DNA from: Methylophaga sp.
Lineage (GTDB): Bacteria > Pseudomonadota > Gammaproteobacteria > Nitrosococcales > Methylophagaceae
Assembly: GCA_011053005.1 (NCBI GenBank)
Contig: DRHW01000004.1
Location: forward strand, 62,001-126,000
DNA length: 64,000 nt
Direction of reading: 5' to 3'
The translations under genes and the position numbers were made by a program. Positions 36,359 through 46,622 of this stretch are shown here, piece by piece; positions within the stretch are counted from its first letter, which is position 1; every line of letters starts with the position of its first letter. The notes beneath the pieces were generated by a model. It was not told the DNA's origin. It saw only the letters and a list, made by a program, of their open reading frames with translations, and did not search any database.

Positions 36359-37231
36359 TTATTGTCTAGATAATGCTGGAAATTGTTTATCATCATGTGC
36401 CGCATCTTCTTCACCCGTTGGAGCGAGACGGTGTGATTCAAGATCTTTGAAATTAAATAATTCATTATCAGCCATTTGTGACGGTGCAATATTTTGAAAA
36501 CTACGGAAAATATTTTCTAAACGACCAGGTTGTTGTTTTTCCCAGCCTTGCAACATGTCTTTAATGACTTGTCGTTGTAAATTTTCTTGTGAGCCACATA
36601 AATTACAAGGAATGATTGGGAATTGTTCATGATTAGAGTAGCGAATAATGTCAGCTTCTTTGCAATAAGCGAGCGGACGAATCAAAATATTTGTTTTGTC
36701 ATCACTCAATAATTTTGGCGGCATGGCTTTAAGTTTGCTGCCGTAAAACATATTAAGAAAAGCCGTTTCAATAATATCATCGCGGTGATGACCTAAGGCG
36801 ATTTTAGTAATGCCGTTTTGACGAGCATAACCATAAAGTGAACCACGACGTAGGCGTGAGCAAATACCACAAGTCGTTTTACCTTCAGGCACGACTTCTT
36901 TAACAATGCTGTAGGTATCTTTTTCAATAATATGAAAGGGCACACCGATCGAAGCTAAATATTCTGGTAAAACATGTTCAGGATAGCCGGGCTGTTTTTG
37001 ATCAAGATTAACCGCGATGATATCGAACTTAATCGGCGCATGCTTTTGTAAGTTCATTAAAATATCGAGCATGGTGTAGCTATCTTTGCCGCCTGACAGG
37101 CAAACCATAACCTTGTCGCCATCTTCAATCATATTGTAATCAGCAATTGCTTGACCGACATTACGACGCAGACGTTTGCGTAATTTATTAATTTCGAGGG
37201 TTTGTTTGGCTGTTGAAGCTAGTTCTGACAT
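36359..37231 (-). CDS. ttcA: tRNA 2-thiocytidine-32 synthetase TtcA
   Basis: TtcA is an iron-sulfur ATPase that thiolates cytidine 32 in certain tRNAs. The 290-residue protein has the PP-loop SGGKDS after MVCL, the two cysteine motifs [10 protein letters not shown] and CNLCGSQ that hold the cluster and sulfur chemistry, and the [17 protein letters not shown] segment. Length is normal with a slightly extended acidic tail. moeA follows upstream in transcription; its stop is directly adjacent, so ttcA is the last gene of a mobAB-moeA-ttcA run. Confidence 0.95.
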   Translation of the reverse strand: MSELASTAKQTLEINKLRKRLRRNVGQAIADYNMIEDGDKVMVCLSGGKDSYTMLDILMNLQKHAPIKFDIIAVNLDQKQPGYPEHVLPEYLASIGVPFHIIEKDTYSIVKEVVPEGKTTCGICSRLRRGSLYGYARQNGITKIALGHHRDDIIETAFLNMFYGSKLKAMPPKLLSDDKTNILIRPLAYCKEADIIRYSNHEQFPIIPCNLCGSQENLQRQVIKDMLQGWEKQQPGRLENIFRSFQNIAPSQMADNELFNFKDLESHRLAPTGEEDAAHDDKQFPALSRQ

Positions 37232-38491
37232 TTATATAAGACCTGAGAAAGGTTGTACTGTAACAAGGCTGTTAGCGCATATTCCATCACATTGTTCATC
37301 TAATAAAATAAAACAGTTGGCAGCGCTCATTGATCTCAAGATCCCTGAACCTTGACCACCTGTTGTTTTGACTTTCGTTTGACCGTCATCATCTGTGAAT
37401 AAAATGCCACGTTGATATTCAAAACGACCAGCTCTTTTACGAATATCATTGGTACAAATCACTTGAAAGTTGGTGACTGCGGGTTGTGTTTCGCCCATTA
37501 ATTTTCGAAGCGCGGGTGCCACAAATTGATAAAATGTGACCATCACTGAAACGGGGTTGCCGGGTAAGCCAAAAAATAAAGCGTTTTCTATTTGGCCAAA
37601 AGCAAGAGGACGACCTGGTCGCATGGCGATTTTCCAGAAATCCACTTGGCCTAATTCAGCTAACATATCTTTGACATAATCAGCATCTCCGACCGAAACA
37701 CCGCCAGAGGTGATAATAACATCAGCTTGTTGCGCTGCTTGCAATAAGGTTTGGCGAAGTGGACCTTTTTGATCGGGTACTACACCCATATCCAGCACTT
37801 CTACATCAAGGCGTTTTAACATGCCGTAAAGCGTGTAACGGTTACTGTCATAGATTTGACCTGTAGCCAATGTTTCGCCAATGGATTTAAGCTCATCACC
37901 TGTTGAGAAAAATGCGACACGAAGTCGACGGCGAATATTAACTTCAGCAATACCCAATGATGCAAGTAAACCGAGATCGGCAGGAATAATACGGCGACCT
38001 TTACTCAGTGTTACATCACCTATTTTTACATCTTCACCAATATAACGAACATTGCTCGCTTTTTGCTGTGAGCCATGAATAGTAATCATGTCATCATTAA
38101 CGGCAACTTGTTCTTGCATAACAACCGTATCGCAGTCGTTTGGTAAAACAGCGCCCGTCATAATTCGAACACATTCACCCTGATTAACGGTGCCTTGAAA
38201 CGGTTGTCCCGCAAAAGCAATGCCAACCTGTTTCAGACTAAAGGAATCATCAACAATATCGCTGCTTTTAATTGCGTATCCATCCATCGCCGAATTATTA
38301 TGGGCAGGTACATTAATAGGCGAAATGATATCTTCATCTAAGACGCGATCTAACGCATCTCGTAAGGCACAACGTTGCCAAGCCGTTAATGGCGTGATGA
38401 GTGCAGCAATTCGCTGCCTCGCCGCATCAATGCTAAGTTGATTTTGCTCTATTGGATCAGCACAGCTAGGTTGAGAAATAAATTCTGACAT
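37232..38491 (-). CDS. moeA: Molybdopterin molybdotransferase MoeA
   Basis: MoeA inserts molybdate into adenylylated molybdopterin. From the ATG at 38491 the protein is 419 residues with full domain layout. MoeA N-terminal domains (about 30-180) include VPAHNNSAMDGYAI and MTGAVLPNDCDTVVMQE. The MoCF-binding domain (about 180-330) has YDSNRYTL, SGGVSVGDADYVKD and GLPGNPVSVMVTF. The C-terminal beta domain follows. It starts four bases after mobAB, so the two are surely cotranscribed. An alternative TTG at 38515 would overlap mobAB and is less likely. Confidence 0.95.
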   Translation of the reverse strand: MSEFISQPSCADPIEQNQLSIDAARQRIAALITPLTAWQRCALRDALDRVLDEDIISPINVPAHNNSAMDGYAIKSSDIVDDSFSLKQVGIAFAGQPFQGTVNQGECVRIMTGAVLPNDCDTVVMQEQVAVNDDMITIHGSQQKASNVRYIGEDVKIGDVTLSKGRRIIPADLGLLASLGIAEVNIRRRLRVAFFSTGDELKSIGETLATGQIYDSNRYTLYGMLKRLDVEVLDMGVVPDQKGPLRQTLLQAAQQADVIITSGGVSVGDADYVKDMLAELGQVDFWKIAMRPGRPLAFGQIENALFFGLPGNPVSVMVTFYQFVAPALRKLMGETQPAVTNFQVICTNDIRKRAGRFEYQRGILFTDDDGQTKVKTTGGQGSGILRSMSAANCFILLDEQCDGICANSLVTVQPFSGLI

Positions 38492-38495
38492 GATG

Positions 38496-39614
38496 TTAGT
38501 GAGTCCAACGTTCAATAAAATGTACTAAATAATCAGCCATCGCATCGATATTATTGATATCAAGTTGTTCGATATCACGTTCAAGATCGAGTGGCAGATC
38601 GCTTGCAATAGCAACAATGTTTTGATCTGAGGGATAGAGGAAAGGTTTTTCTAAATCAGCTCTATATAATTCAATTTTCGGCATTGCTTCATGCTTGAAG
38701 CCTTCGACAAGAATCAGATCAAGTTTATTGCAGTCGAGTCTTGAAATAAGCGTCGATAAAAGTGGATCGATTAACTCATTCGAGTGCACTTCCATCAAGG
38801 CCATTAATCGACTTGATGCAACTAATACTTGCTGTGCACCTGCTTTGCGAATTTCGTAACTGTCTTTACCGGGCACATCAATATCAAAATTATGATGAGC
38901 ATGTTTGATGACGCCAATCTTTAATCCTTTAGTGTTGAGCATAGGAATAAGTTGACGTAATAACGTTGTTTTACCTGTGCCGCTAAATGCGGCAAAGCCG
39001 ATTAAAGGTATCGGCGATGAAACCGGGGTTCGTTGGGAAATTAAATCAGCGGGATGGTTAATATTCATAAAGCTATTAGGTTGATCTGAGAAATCAACAA
39101 CAGCCATATTATGATTGGCTAACCAGGTATCAATTTTGCGACCACCTTGTTGTAAGTATTGTTCAAGATCGTCTTTTAATCGACAAGGAATCAGACAAAA
39201 CACAGGTTGTAATCGACCATTTGTGTGAGCAACCGCTAAATCAGCTCGCTGAATTAATAATGCTTCCATCATTCGTTGACGCAATTGTGACGATACATGG
39301 GGTGAATCACAAGGTACGGTTAAAATATAATCCGTATCTACAGTTTGCATGACGCTCAACATTCCCGCCAACGGCCCGCAGAAATCATCTAAAGTATCGC
39401 TGATAACGGGATATTTAAATGCCTGATATTGTTCAATACTACGATTAGCATTGATAACCAAGGTATCGACTTGTGTTTTTAATGTCGCGATAACATAGGA
39501 AATTAACGGTTTATCATTGAATAAAATTAGGCCTTTATCCTCGCCGCCCATCCGACGTGCTTGTCCACCTGCCAAAATGACACCAGTAATAGTAGGGGGA
39601 GATGATATATTCAT
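38496..39614 (-). CDS. Fused MobA-MobB molybdenum cofactor protein
   Basis: This 372-residue protein joins two enzymes. Residues about 1-195 are MobA, the molybdenum cofactor guanylyltransferase, with GVILAGGQARRMGGEDKGL and VPCDSPHVS. Residues about 200-372 are MobB, a GTP-binding accessory protein, with P-loop GFAAFSGTGKTT and GVIKHAHHNFDIDVPGKDSYEIRKAGA. Together they convert Mo-molybdopterin to the guanine dinucleotide form used by DMSO-reductase-family enzymes such as formate dehydrogenase and nitrate reductase. In E. coli mobA and mobB are separate adjacent genes; fusions are known in other bacteria. moeA follows. Confidence 0.93.
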   Translation of the reverse strand: MNISSPPTITGVILAGGQARRMGGEDKGLILFNDKPLISYVIATLKTQVDTLVINANRSIEQYQAFKYPVISDTLDDFCGPLAGMLSVMQTVDTDYILTVPCDSPHVSSQLRQRMMEALLIQRADLAVAHTNGRLQPVFCLIPCRLKDDLEQYLQQGGRKIDTWLANHNMAVVDFSDQPNSFMNINHPADLISQRTPVSSPIPLIGFAAFSGTGKTTLLRQLIPMLNTKGLKIGVIKHAHHNFDIDVPGKDSYEIRKAGAQQVLVASSRLMALMEVHSNELIDPLLSTLISRLDCNKLDLILVEGFKHEAMPKIELYRADLEKPFLYPSDQNIVAIASDLPLDLERDIEQLDINNIDAMADYLVHFIERWTH

Positions 39615-39667
39615 GACGATTCGCTGTTATTCTCTTTGGACTAACTATAAAAATGGAGATTAAATCC

Positions 39668-40321
39668 ATGCAAAAATCATGGATATCATGGACTTCGCTA
39701 CTTATTATACTGATAAACTCGCCAGTCGTATGGTCTGACACACTGAACATTGTCGTCGTCGGTTTATTTCACAATCAAGCAGTGCTGACAATCAATGAAC
39801 AACAGCGTTTATTGAAAGTAGGCAAGACGAGTCCAGAAGGCGTCAAACTTATTTCTGCGACAAGTCAGAGCGCAACTATTGAAGTTGCGGGTGTTCAAAA
39901 AAAATACCTATTGGGTTCACGTATTGGTGGTCAGATTATAGGTCCAGCAGAACAAGCTAAAGTTAGCGTATGGCCAAATAATGGCATGTATCTAACCGTT
40001 GGCAGTGTAAATGGTTACAGCGTTGATTTTTTGATTGATACTGGCGCATCGGCCATTGCGTTCAATGCCGCCACAGCGCAGCGTTTGGGTTTACAATATC
40101 TTGATGCACCAGCGGGCATGGTACAAACGGCATCAGGTATAGAAAAAGCTTATAAAATTAATTTAGATGAAGTTCAAATAGGTGATATTAAGCTTAATAA
40201 TGTGGGCGCAATGGTATTGGATGGTCCTCATCCAAAACGTGCATTATTAGGTATGACTTTTTTGGGACAAGTTGAAATATCGCGAACAGATCAACGAATG
40301 GATTTGAAGAAAAAATATTAA
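39668..40321 (+). CDS. Retropepsin-like aspartic protease (TIGR02281 family)
   Basis: From the ATG at 39668 (GGAG nine bases upstream) the protein is 217 residues. A signal peptide or anchor occupies about residues 1-23 (ISWTSLLIILINSPVVWS). The C-terminal half is a single clan-AA aspartic protease domain with the catalytic motif LIDTGASAIAFNAATAQRLGL and a flap-like TASGIEKAYKINLDEVQIG, ending LLGMTFLGQVEISR. A single domain must dimerise to be active. It is probably periplasmic. The natural substrate is unknown. It is divergent from mobAB and followed by a strong terminator. Confidence 0.86.
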   Translation: MQKSWISWTSLLIILINSPVVWSDTLNIVVVGLFHNQAVLTINEQQRLLKVGKTSPEGVKLISATSQSATIEVAGVQKKYLLGSRIGGQIIGPAEQAKVSVWPNNGMYLTVGSVNGYSVDFLIDTGASAIAFNAATAQRLGLQYLDAPAGMVQTASGIEKAYKINLDEVQIGDIKLNNVGAMVLDGPHPKRALLGMTFLGQVEISRTDQRMDLKKKY

Positions 40322-40380
40322 CATTTCAAATGTTTTGCCAAGTTGCATCAGTAAGTTGGATATACTTGAACACCTAAACA

Positions 40381-40420
40381 AAAAAGCCTCCTGCTAGCAT
40401 TCACTAACAGGAGGCTTTTT
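40381..40420. terminator. Bidirectional intrinsic terminator
   Basis: AAAAAGCCTCCTG and CAGGAGGCTTTTT form a perfect 13-bp stem around a 14-base loop, with A and T runs on both sides. It lies between the protease gene and convergent folE2. Confidence 0.93.
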
Positions 40421-40446
40421 AGATGGAACAGGTTTTAATTTACGTT

Positions 40447-41256
40447 CTAATCAAAACCTTTGCTGATCAAAGCATAAGCAGAATGGTTATGAATTGATTC
40501 AAAGTTTTCTGACTCAACGGTATACGCATTGATACGTGTTTCGTTGTTTAATCGTGCTGCGATATCACGCACGATATCTTCAACAAATTTTGGATTGTCA
40601 TAGGCTTTTTCAGTTACATATTTTTCATCTGGTCGTTTAAGTAGACCGTAAATTTCACAAGAAGCTTCTTGTTCAACGACATCGATAATGTCTTCTATCC
40701 ACATGAAATTATCAACACGAACCGTTACGGTAACGTGTGAACGTTGGTTGTGTGCGCCATAATCTGAGATGTTCTTTGAACATGGGCAAAGGCTTGTTAC
40801 TGGCACAACAACTTTAACCGTCATCGTTGTTTTGTCGCCAGTGATTTCACCGATAAAGCTTACTTGGTAGTCCATCAAGCTTTTGACTTTACTGATTGGG
40901 GCTTCTTTATTGACGAAATAAGGGAACGCCATTTCAATGTAGCCTGATTCAGCTTGTAAGCGTTCTGTCATTTCGCCTAACATTTCGCGGAATGATTTAA
41001 CGGTAATTTCACGTTCGTGTTGATTTAAAATCTCAACAAAACGTGACATATGTGTGCCTTTAAATTGATGTGGTAAATTCACATACATATTAAAGTTAGC
41101 AATCGTATTTTGTTCGCCAGTGGTACGGTCGCTTATTATGATCGGGTGTTGAATGTCTTTAATGCCGACTTTATCTATAGCAATATGGCGTTGATCCGCG
41201 ATATTTTGTACATCTTCGATTTCATCGCAGCAATCTGGTTTTTTATCAGTAGTCAT
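40447..41256 (-). CDS. folE2: GTP cyclohydrolase FolE2 (type IB)
   Basis: FolE2 converts GTP to 7,8-dihydroneopterin triphosphate without needing zinc, feeding folate and queuosine synthesis. From the ATG at 41256 the protein is 269 residues. Hallmarks are the [42 protein letters not shown] segment (in parts), the [23 protein letters not shown] motif with the key cysteine, and [20 protein letters not shown]. It starts seven bases after queD. The longer frame to 41286 overlaps queD and is unlikely. Folate enzymes in E. coli use the zinc-dependent FolE instead. Confidence 0.95.
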   Translation of the reverse strand: MTTDKKPDCCDEIEDVQNIADQRHIAIDKVGIKDIQHPIIISDRTTGEQNTIANFNMYVNLPHQFKGTHMSRFVEILNQHEREITVKSFREMLGEMTERLQAESGYIEMAFPYFVNKEAPISKVKSLMDYQVSFIGEITGDKTTMTVKVVVPVTSLCPCSKNISDYGAHNQRSHVTVTVRVDNFMWIEDIIDVVEQEASCEIYGLLKRPDEKYVTEKAYDNPKFVEDIVRDIAARLNNETRINAYTVESENFESIHNHSAYALISKGFD

Positions 41257-41263
41257 GTCTTTC

Positions 41264-41647
41264 TTAGTCCTCACTGTAACGTACACAGGCGCGATCAGTT
41301 TCCCAAAGGGTCACACCAGAGATTTTAGCTGAGTCGATATTAAGCGTTTGGCTCAGATTTTGATAAAAATATTGGGCAATATTTTCTGCAGTTGGATTAA
41401 TCGTATCAAAAGGTGGAATATCGTTGAGATAGCGATGGTCGAGTGTTTTAGCTAACTCACGAGCAGCATTTTTGATCGTTTTAAAATCCATGCCCATTTC
41501 ATGTTCATTCAGAGCAGTCGCAGTGACTTCAACTTCTAACTTCCAGTTATGGCCATGCATACGACTACAATCACCAGGGTAATTACGTAGAGTGTGCGCT
41601 GAGGCAAAATCTGCCAATATTTTTAGGGTATAGGTTGGGCTGCTCAT
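41264..41647 (-). CDS. queD: 6-carboxy-5,6,7,8-tetrahydropterin synthase QueD
   Basis: QueD takes dihydroneopterin triphosphate to 6-carboxytetrahydropterin for queuosine. The 127-residue protein has the zinc-binding histidine set in [10 protein letters not shown] and [10 protein letters not shown], a nearby cysteine in GDCSRMHGH that serves as the catalytic residue in the family, and the downstream [25 protein letters not shown] and VTLWET segments. FolE2 follows directly, so the operon makes the QueD substrate and the QueD enzyme together. Confidence 0.94.
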   Translation of the reverse strand: MSSPTYTLKILADFASAHTLRNYPGDCSRMHGHNWKLEVEVTATALNEHEMGMDFKTIKNAARELAKTLDHRYLNDIPPFDTINPTAENIAQYFYQNLSQTLNIDSAKISGVTLWETDRACVRYSED

Positions 41648-41690
41648 AGTTGACTATTATACTCGGGAATTAGGACGACTAACAGGCATA

Positions 41691-43529
41691 TTATGCCGGA
41701 AAATGATTTTTGACAGTATCAATAATGCCTTTTGCATCTAAACCACACTGACTTAACATTTGTTTATGTTCGCCATGATCGATGAATTTATCAGGCAATC
41801 CCATGATTTTAATGGGCGTAGAATTCGCGATGGCGATGAGGTGTTCGGCTACCGCGCTACCAGCACCACCAAGCGATGTATTTTCTTCAATCGTGATGAT
41901 CAAATCATGCGTATTGGCCATTTGTTCGATCATTGCATTATCTAAAGGTTTAACAAAACGCATATTGACTACGGTTGCATTGAGTTGTTCAGCTGCATCC
42001 ATAGCAGGTTGAACCATGCTGCCAAATGCTAGAATCGCCACTTTTACACCTTGGCGTTTTAGTTCCGCTTTGCCAATTTCGATAGTGTCTAAATGGGTCG
42101 AAACGGCCGTGCCATTTCCAGCACCTCGAGGATAACGTACCGCGCATGGCCCGTTATAGTTATAACCCGTGGTCAACATTTGACGACATTCATTTTCGTC
42201 AGCGGGCGCCATTACAACCATATTAGGAATGCAGCGTAGGTAACTTAAATCAAAGGTTCCAGCATGTGTTGCGCCATCAGCACCCACCAAACCGCCGCGA
42301 TCTATCGCGAATAAAACAGGTAAGTTTTGTATAGCGACATCGTGAATAAGCTGATCGTAAGCACGCTGTAAAAAAGTAGAATAAATCGCTACAACGGGTT
42401 TCTTGCCTTCACAAGCTATGCCCGCTGCAAGTGTCACGGCATGTTGTTCGGCAATGCCTACATCAAAATAGCGTTTAGGGTAACGTTTAGCAAATTCGTT
42501 CAAACCTGACCCATCACACATAGCTGGTGTAATGGCGATTAAATCTTTTGACTCTTTTGCCATATCGCATAACCATTGACCAAATACTTGCGTATAGGTT
42601 GGCCCCGTTGATGCGGCGCTACCTGCTGGGCTAACACCGTGATATTTACCAGGTTGTTGTTCGGCAGGCTCGTAACCTTTACCTTTTTTGGTGACGATGT
42701 GCAGAAATTGTGGGCCTTTGCGCTCACGCAAATTACCTAATGTTGTCATTAATATATCGAGATCGTGACCATCAATAGGCCCAATATAATTAAAGCCCAT
42801 TTCTTCAAATAAAGTGCCCGGAATCACCATGCCTTTAACATGTTCCTCAGCTCGACGAGCAAATTCCCATGCTGACGGGAGTTTTTCGAGTACTTTTTTG
42901 CTGCCTTCACGGGCTGATGCGTAAAACTTGCCTGATAATAAACGAGCAAGATAATTCGACATACCGCCGACATTTTTGGAAATAGACATTTCGTTATCAT
43001 TAAGAATAACGAGTAAGTTGGCACTTAAGTCACCGGCATGGGCTAAGGCTTCATAAGCTTGACCGGCAGTGAGTGCACCATCACCTATAATAGCGACAGC
43101 GCGACGAGAATCACCATTGGCTTGCGCGGCAATTGCCATGCCTAATGCGGCACTAATCGATGTACTAGAATGACCAACGCCAAAGTGGTCATAAGGACTT
43201 TCACTACGTTTAGGAAAACCTGATAAGCCACCTGCCTGACGCATGGTATGCATTTTGTCACGGCGACCTGTCAGAATTTTGTGAACGTAACTTTGATGAC
43301 CCACATCCCAGACAAAGCGGTCATCGGGTGTGTTGAAGATGTAATGTAAGGCAATGGTTAACTCAATGACACCTAAATTCGATGAAATATGACCGCCTGT
43401 TTGTTGCACACTATTAACGATTAACGCTCTAATTTCTTCAGCGACTTGTGGCAATTGTTTTTTATCTAGCTTACGTAAGTCTGCGGGACTATTAATGTGA
43501 GCGAGTAAGGTATCAGTAGGTTTAGCCAT
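41691..43529 (-). CDS. dxs: 1-deoxy-D-xylulose-5-phosphate synthase Dxs
   Basis: Dxs condenses pyruvate with glyceraldehyde 3-phosphate, the first step of the MEP isoprenoid pathway, using thiamine diphosphate. From the ATG at 43529 the protein is 612 residues. It contains the ThDP-binding [18 protein letters not shown] and [12 protein letters not shown], and the transketolase-type [17 protein letters not shown] with its catalytic glutamate. [23 protein letters not shown] is also intact. It is directly downstream of ispA, with the ATG two bases before the ispA stop codon on the map, the common xseB-ispA-dxs order. Confidence 0.97.
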   Translation of the reverse strand: MAKPTDTLLAHINSPADLRKLDKKQLPQVAEEIRALIVNSVQQTGGHISSNLGVIELTIALHYIFNTPDDRFVWDVGHQSYVHKILTGRRDKMHTMRQAGGLSGFPKRSESPYDHFGVGHSSTSISAALGMAIAAQANGDSRRAVAIIGDGALTAGQAYEALAHAGDLSANLLVILNDNEMSISKNVGGMSNYLARLLSGKFYASAREGSKKVLEKLPSAWEFARRAEEHVKGMVIPGTLFEEMGFNYIGPIDGHDLDILMTTLGNLRERKGPQFLHIVTKKGKGYEPAEQQPGKYHGVSPAGSAASTGPTYTQVFGQWLCDMAKESKDLIAITPAMCDGSGLNEFAKRYPKRYFDVGIAEQHAVTLAAGIACEGKKPVVAIYSTFLQRAYDQLIHDVAIQNLPVLFAIDRGGLVGADGATHAGTFDLSYLRCIPNMVVMAPADENECRQMLTTGYNYNGPCAVRYPRGAGNGTAVSTHLDTIEIGKAELKRQGVKVAILAFGSMVQPAMDAAEQLNATVVNMRFVKPLDNAMIEQMANTHDLIITIEENTSLGGAGSAVAEHLIAIANSTPIKIMGLPDKFIDHGEHKQMLSQCGLDAKGIIDTVKNHFPA

Positions 43530-43530
43530 A

Positions 43531-44436
43531 TTAGTGTGACCGTTGCACCACAAAGCTGGCTAAGGCAGCAAGGGCTTGAGTATTGAAAGGAAGCGCGTCA
43601 AGTTGGGCTAAAGCATCGTCCCTCAAGTCGATTGCTTTTTGTTGCGCTGCCGCTAAGCCCATCAGTGCTGGATAGGTCGGTTTATTCAACGCCAAATCAG
43701 CGCCTTGAGTTTTACCTAGAGTATCAGTATCTGCTGTCACATCAAGCACATCATCTTGTACCTGAAAAGCTAAGCCGATGCATTGCGCATATTTATCTAA
43801 TTTAGTTAATATTTCTGTATCAACTTTTGTTGAGGCTAACGCACCCAGCCGAACACTTGCGCGGATTAATGCGCCCGTTTTAAGTTCGTGCATGGCTTGC
43901 AATGTGTCGAGAGTAAGTGTTTTTCCAACCGATTCAAGATCAATCGCTTGGCCGCCGGCCATTCCCAAAACACCTGATTGTAGAGCGAGTGTTTTGACCA
44001 TCTGACATTGCTGATCTGGCGTTAAAGTATTGTCACACAGTGTTTCAAACGCGAGTGATTGCAAAGCATCACCGACTAATAACGCAGTCGCATCATCATA
44101 TTTTTTATGACAGGTTGGCAGGCCACGACGTAGATCATCATTGTCCATCATCGGCATATCATCATGCACTAGCGAATAAGCATGAATCATTTCTACGGCA
44201 CTTGCTGGTGAGTCGAGTTGTTCTAAAGCAACGCCTAACGCCTCACCCGTGGCATAAACTAATAAAGCGCGTAAACGTTTGCCACCATTTAATATGGAAT
44301 AACGCATGGCTTCAATTAGTCGAATTGAAGTGGTTTGATTCATCTGCTTAGTAGTGGGTAATCGAACGGCAAGTACTTGTTCGATGCGCAGTTGGCGTTG
44401 TTGTCGCCAATCAGAAAGAATAAAAATATCGTTCAC
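43531..44436 (-). CDS. ispA: Farnesyl diphosphate synthase IspA
   Basis: IspA condenses dimethylallyl and isopentenyl diphosphate to farnesyl diphosphate. The 301-residue all-helical protein has the first aspartate-rich motif [10 protein letters not shown] preceded by MIHAYSLVH, the [15 protein letters not shown] basic segment and the second aspartate-rich motif [11 protein letters not shown]. Length is normal for the short-chain prenyltransferase family. Its start overlaps the xseB stop by four bases and dxs follows directly. Confidence 0.96.
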   Translation of the reverse strand: MNDIFILSDWRQQRQLRIEQVLAVRLPTTKQMNQTTSIRLIEAMRYSILNGGKRLRALLVYATGEALGVALEQLDSPASAVEMIHAYSLVHDDMPMMDNDDLRRGLPTCHKKYDDATALLVGDALQSLAFETLCDNTLTPDQQCQMVKTLALQSGVLGMAGGQAIDLESVGKTLTLDTLQAMHELKTGALIRASVRLGALASTKVDTEILTKLDKYAQCIGLAFQVQDDVLDVTADTDTLGKTQGADLALNKPTYPALMGLAAAQQKAIDLRDDALAQLDALPFNTQALAALASFVVQRSH

Positions 44437-44678
44437 GAGTCAGTCGAATTACTATCAAAGTCGACTAGGTTTGCTTGACCCGATTGTTGTACCAACATTT
44501 GTACTTTTTGTTCAGCCGCTTGTAGCGCATCTTGACAATCACGGGTAAGTAAAACGCCACTTTCATAAAGCTTCAGTGATTCTTCAAGACTAATATCACC
44601 TTGTTCAAGGCGATTAACCAGTGATTCTAGCTCCGTTACCGAGGCTTCATAATTCAGTTTTTTTCGTCTTACAGCCAT
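44433..44678 (-). CDS. xseB: Exodeoxyribonuclease VII small subunit XseB
   Basis: XseB is the small helical subunit that coats the long helix of XseA in exonuclease VII, a single-strand DNA nuclease. The 81-residue protein has the family core YEASVTELESLVNRLEQGDISLEESLKLYESGVLLTRDCQDALQAAEQKV (in parts). It is the first gene of the xseB-ispA-dxs operon. The XseA gene is not in the window, as is usual. Confidence 0.95.
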   Translation of the reverse strand: MAVRRKKLNYEASVTELESLVNRLEQGDISLEESLKLYESGVLLTRDCQDALQAAEQKVQMLVQQSGQANLVDFDSNSTDS

Positions 44679-44820
44679 GCGGGTCTCTACACAAAATTTA
44701 ATCAGCTAGTATTATATGTTAAACAAGGTTTTCTTGCCCACTGGATTGTTTTGTCGCTAGCCGTTAGGCTTAACGCTTTAATGGCACTTTTAGAACTAAA
44801 AGATTAGATATAACAGGACT

Positions 44821-45795
44821 ATGCAAAAAATAATTCGTGGGTTTTATAATTTACCTTCGCTAATTGATGATGTTGATAATGCACGCGATGGATGCGTGGC
44901 CACTATTGGTAATTTTGATGGTGTACATTTAGGCCATCAAGCAGTATTAAATCAACTCGCGATGAAAGGCGATGCGTTGGGTTTACCTGTTGTGGTAGTT
45001 ACTTTTGAGCCTCAACCCAATGAGTTTTTCTCTCCTAACAACGCGCCCGCTCGTCTAAGTCGTTTCCGTGAAAAAATTGAAGCCTTGCGCTGTTATGCCA
45101 TTCAGCAAATTTGTGTTTTAAGTTTTAACCATAAATTAGCGCAAATGACTGCAGAGGAGTTTATCCAGCAATTGCTTGTGACTGGACTCAATGTGCGCTA
45201 TTTAGTGGTGGGCGATGACTTTAAATTTGGTCGAAATCGCCAAGGTAATTTTGCATCACTGCAACAAGCTGGCAAAGAGCACGGCTTTCAAGTCGTCAAT
45301 ATGCATACCTTTTCTATTGAAAATAAACGCGTAAGTAGCACGCAAATTCGTCGTGCATTAGAAGCAGGCGATTTAATTCAGGCGGAGAAATTATTAGGTC
45401 GCCCTTATCGAATGAGTGGCCGCATAGCACATGGTGATAAACGTGGTCGAACAATGGGATTTCCTACGGCTAATATTCATCTTCATCGACGAAAAGTACC
45501 ATTGAGCGGTGTTTATGCCGTGCAATTATTTGGCGTCGAAGGAGAACCGATTGAAGGTGTTGCCAATGTTGGTATTCGACCGACAGTGGGGTCTGAACGA
45601 GCGTTACTAGAAGTTCATCTGTTTGATTTTAATCGTGAGATTTATGGTCAGCATGTACAAGTTTACTTTTTAAAAAAATTACGCGACGAACAAAAATTTG
45701 AGAATTTAGATGGGTTGATTGCTCAAATTGATTTAGATTGTCAACAAGCTAGACGCTATTTTGCTAAACCCGCGGTATCGTCAGGTGCTGATTAG
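44821..45795 (+). CDS. ribF: Bifunctional riboflavin kinase/FAD synthetase RibF
   Basis: RibF makes FMN from riboflavin and then FAD. The 324-residue protein has an N-terminal adenylyltransferase domain (about 18-190) with TIGNFDGVHLGHQAVL and a later RVSSTQIRRALEAGD. The C-terminal flavokinase domain (about 195-315) has GDKRGRTMGFPTANIHL, NVGIRPTVG and LEVHLFDFNREIYGQ. Length matches the family. It is divergent from xseB and has no FMN riboswitch in the 142-base upstream gap. Confidence 0.96.
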   Translation: MQKIIRGFYNLPSLIDDVDNARDGCVATIGNFDGVHLGHQAVLNQLAMKGDALGLPVVVVTFEPQPNEFFSPNNAPARLSRFREKIEALRCYAIQQICVLSFNHKLAQMTAEEFIQQLLVTGLNVRYLVVGDDFKFGRNRQGNFASLQQAGKEHGFQVVNMHTFSIENKRVSSTQIRRALEAGDLIQAEKLLGRPYRMSGRIAHGDKRGRTMGFPTANIHLHRRKVPLSGVYAVQLFGVEGEPIEGVANVGIRPTVGSERALLEVHLFDFNREIYGQHVQVYFLKKLRDEQKFENLDGLIAQIDLDCQQARRYFAKPAVSSGAD

Positions 45796-45869
45796 TATTC
45801 TTGTCGGTAATATTTATTGATAAGATGTTCAACATAAAAAAACAGTTAATTTAAGCAGGCACTAACACA

Positions 45870-46622
45870 ATGAGAATCCTAATTAGTAACGATGATGGTT
45901 ATATGGCCAAAGGCATTATCGCTTTAGCTGAAGCGATGTCTAGTCTTGGTGAGATCACTGTCGTTGCACCTGATCGCAACCGCAGCGGAGCAAGTAACTC
46001 CTTAACATTGGAAAATCCTCTACGCGTCAACAGATTAGATAGTGGGGTTTATCGCGTTGAAGGTACGCCAACAGATTGTGTTCATCTTGCAATTACTGGT
46101 TTATTAGATGATGAGCCGGATATGGTGGTTTCAGGTATTAATGCCGGTGCTAATTTGGGTGATGATGTGTTGTATTCAGGGACTGTAGCGGCGGCAATGG
46201 AAGGGCGGTTTTTAGGTTTGCCCGCTATTGCTATTTCATTAAATGGTCACACCGCAACGCATTATGAAACTGCAGCTTGGGCAGCGAAGAAAATTGTCAT
46301 GCATTTACAACAATCGTCGTTGCCAGCCGATACTATTTTGAATGTGAACGTGCCTGATTTACCGATTGATCAGATCACTGGTTTTGAGAGTACGCGACTA
46401 GGTCATCGTCATAAAGCGGCGCCGGTTATCAAAGAATATGATCCGCGAGGTCGTGAAATGTTTTGGATAGGGCCGGCCGGCGAAGAGCAAGATGCTGGGC
46501 CAGGCACTGATTTTGATGCCATTCGTCGTGGCGCAGTATCTGTGACACCTTTGCATATTGATTTAACCAGTTATAAGGCGATTGATGGCGTGGCAAAATG
46601 GTTGCAAGGCGTCGTTATATGA
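45870..46622 (+). CDS. surE: 5'/3'-nucleotidase SurE
   Basis: SurE is a metal-dependent survival phosphatase acting on nucleoside monophosphates. The 250-residue protein has the N-terminal metal site [14 protein letters not shown] (D8-D9), [15 protein letters not shown] with a further metal-ligand asparagine, and [26 protein letters not shown]. Its stop overlaps the pcm start (ATGA). The order surE-pcm-nlpD is typical of gammaproteobacteria and linked to stationary-phase survival. Confidence 0.96.
   Translation: MRILISNDDGYMAKGIIALAEAMSSLGEITVVAPDRNRSGASNSLTLENPLRVNRLDSGVYRVEGTPTDCVHLAITGLLDDEPDMVVSGINAGANLGDDVLYSGTVAAAMEGRFLGLPAIAISLNGHTATHYETAAWAAKKIVMHLQQSSLPADTILNVNVPDLPIDQITGFESTRLGHRHKAAPVIKEYDPRGREMFWIGPAGEEQDAGPGTDFDAIRRGAVSVTPLHIDLTSYKAIDGVAKWLQGVVI

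Noticed and set aside
44354-44548. Plus-strand open frame across ispA/xseB
   Set aside because: It is antisense to two secure genes, with no ribosome site or family resemblance.
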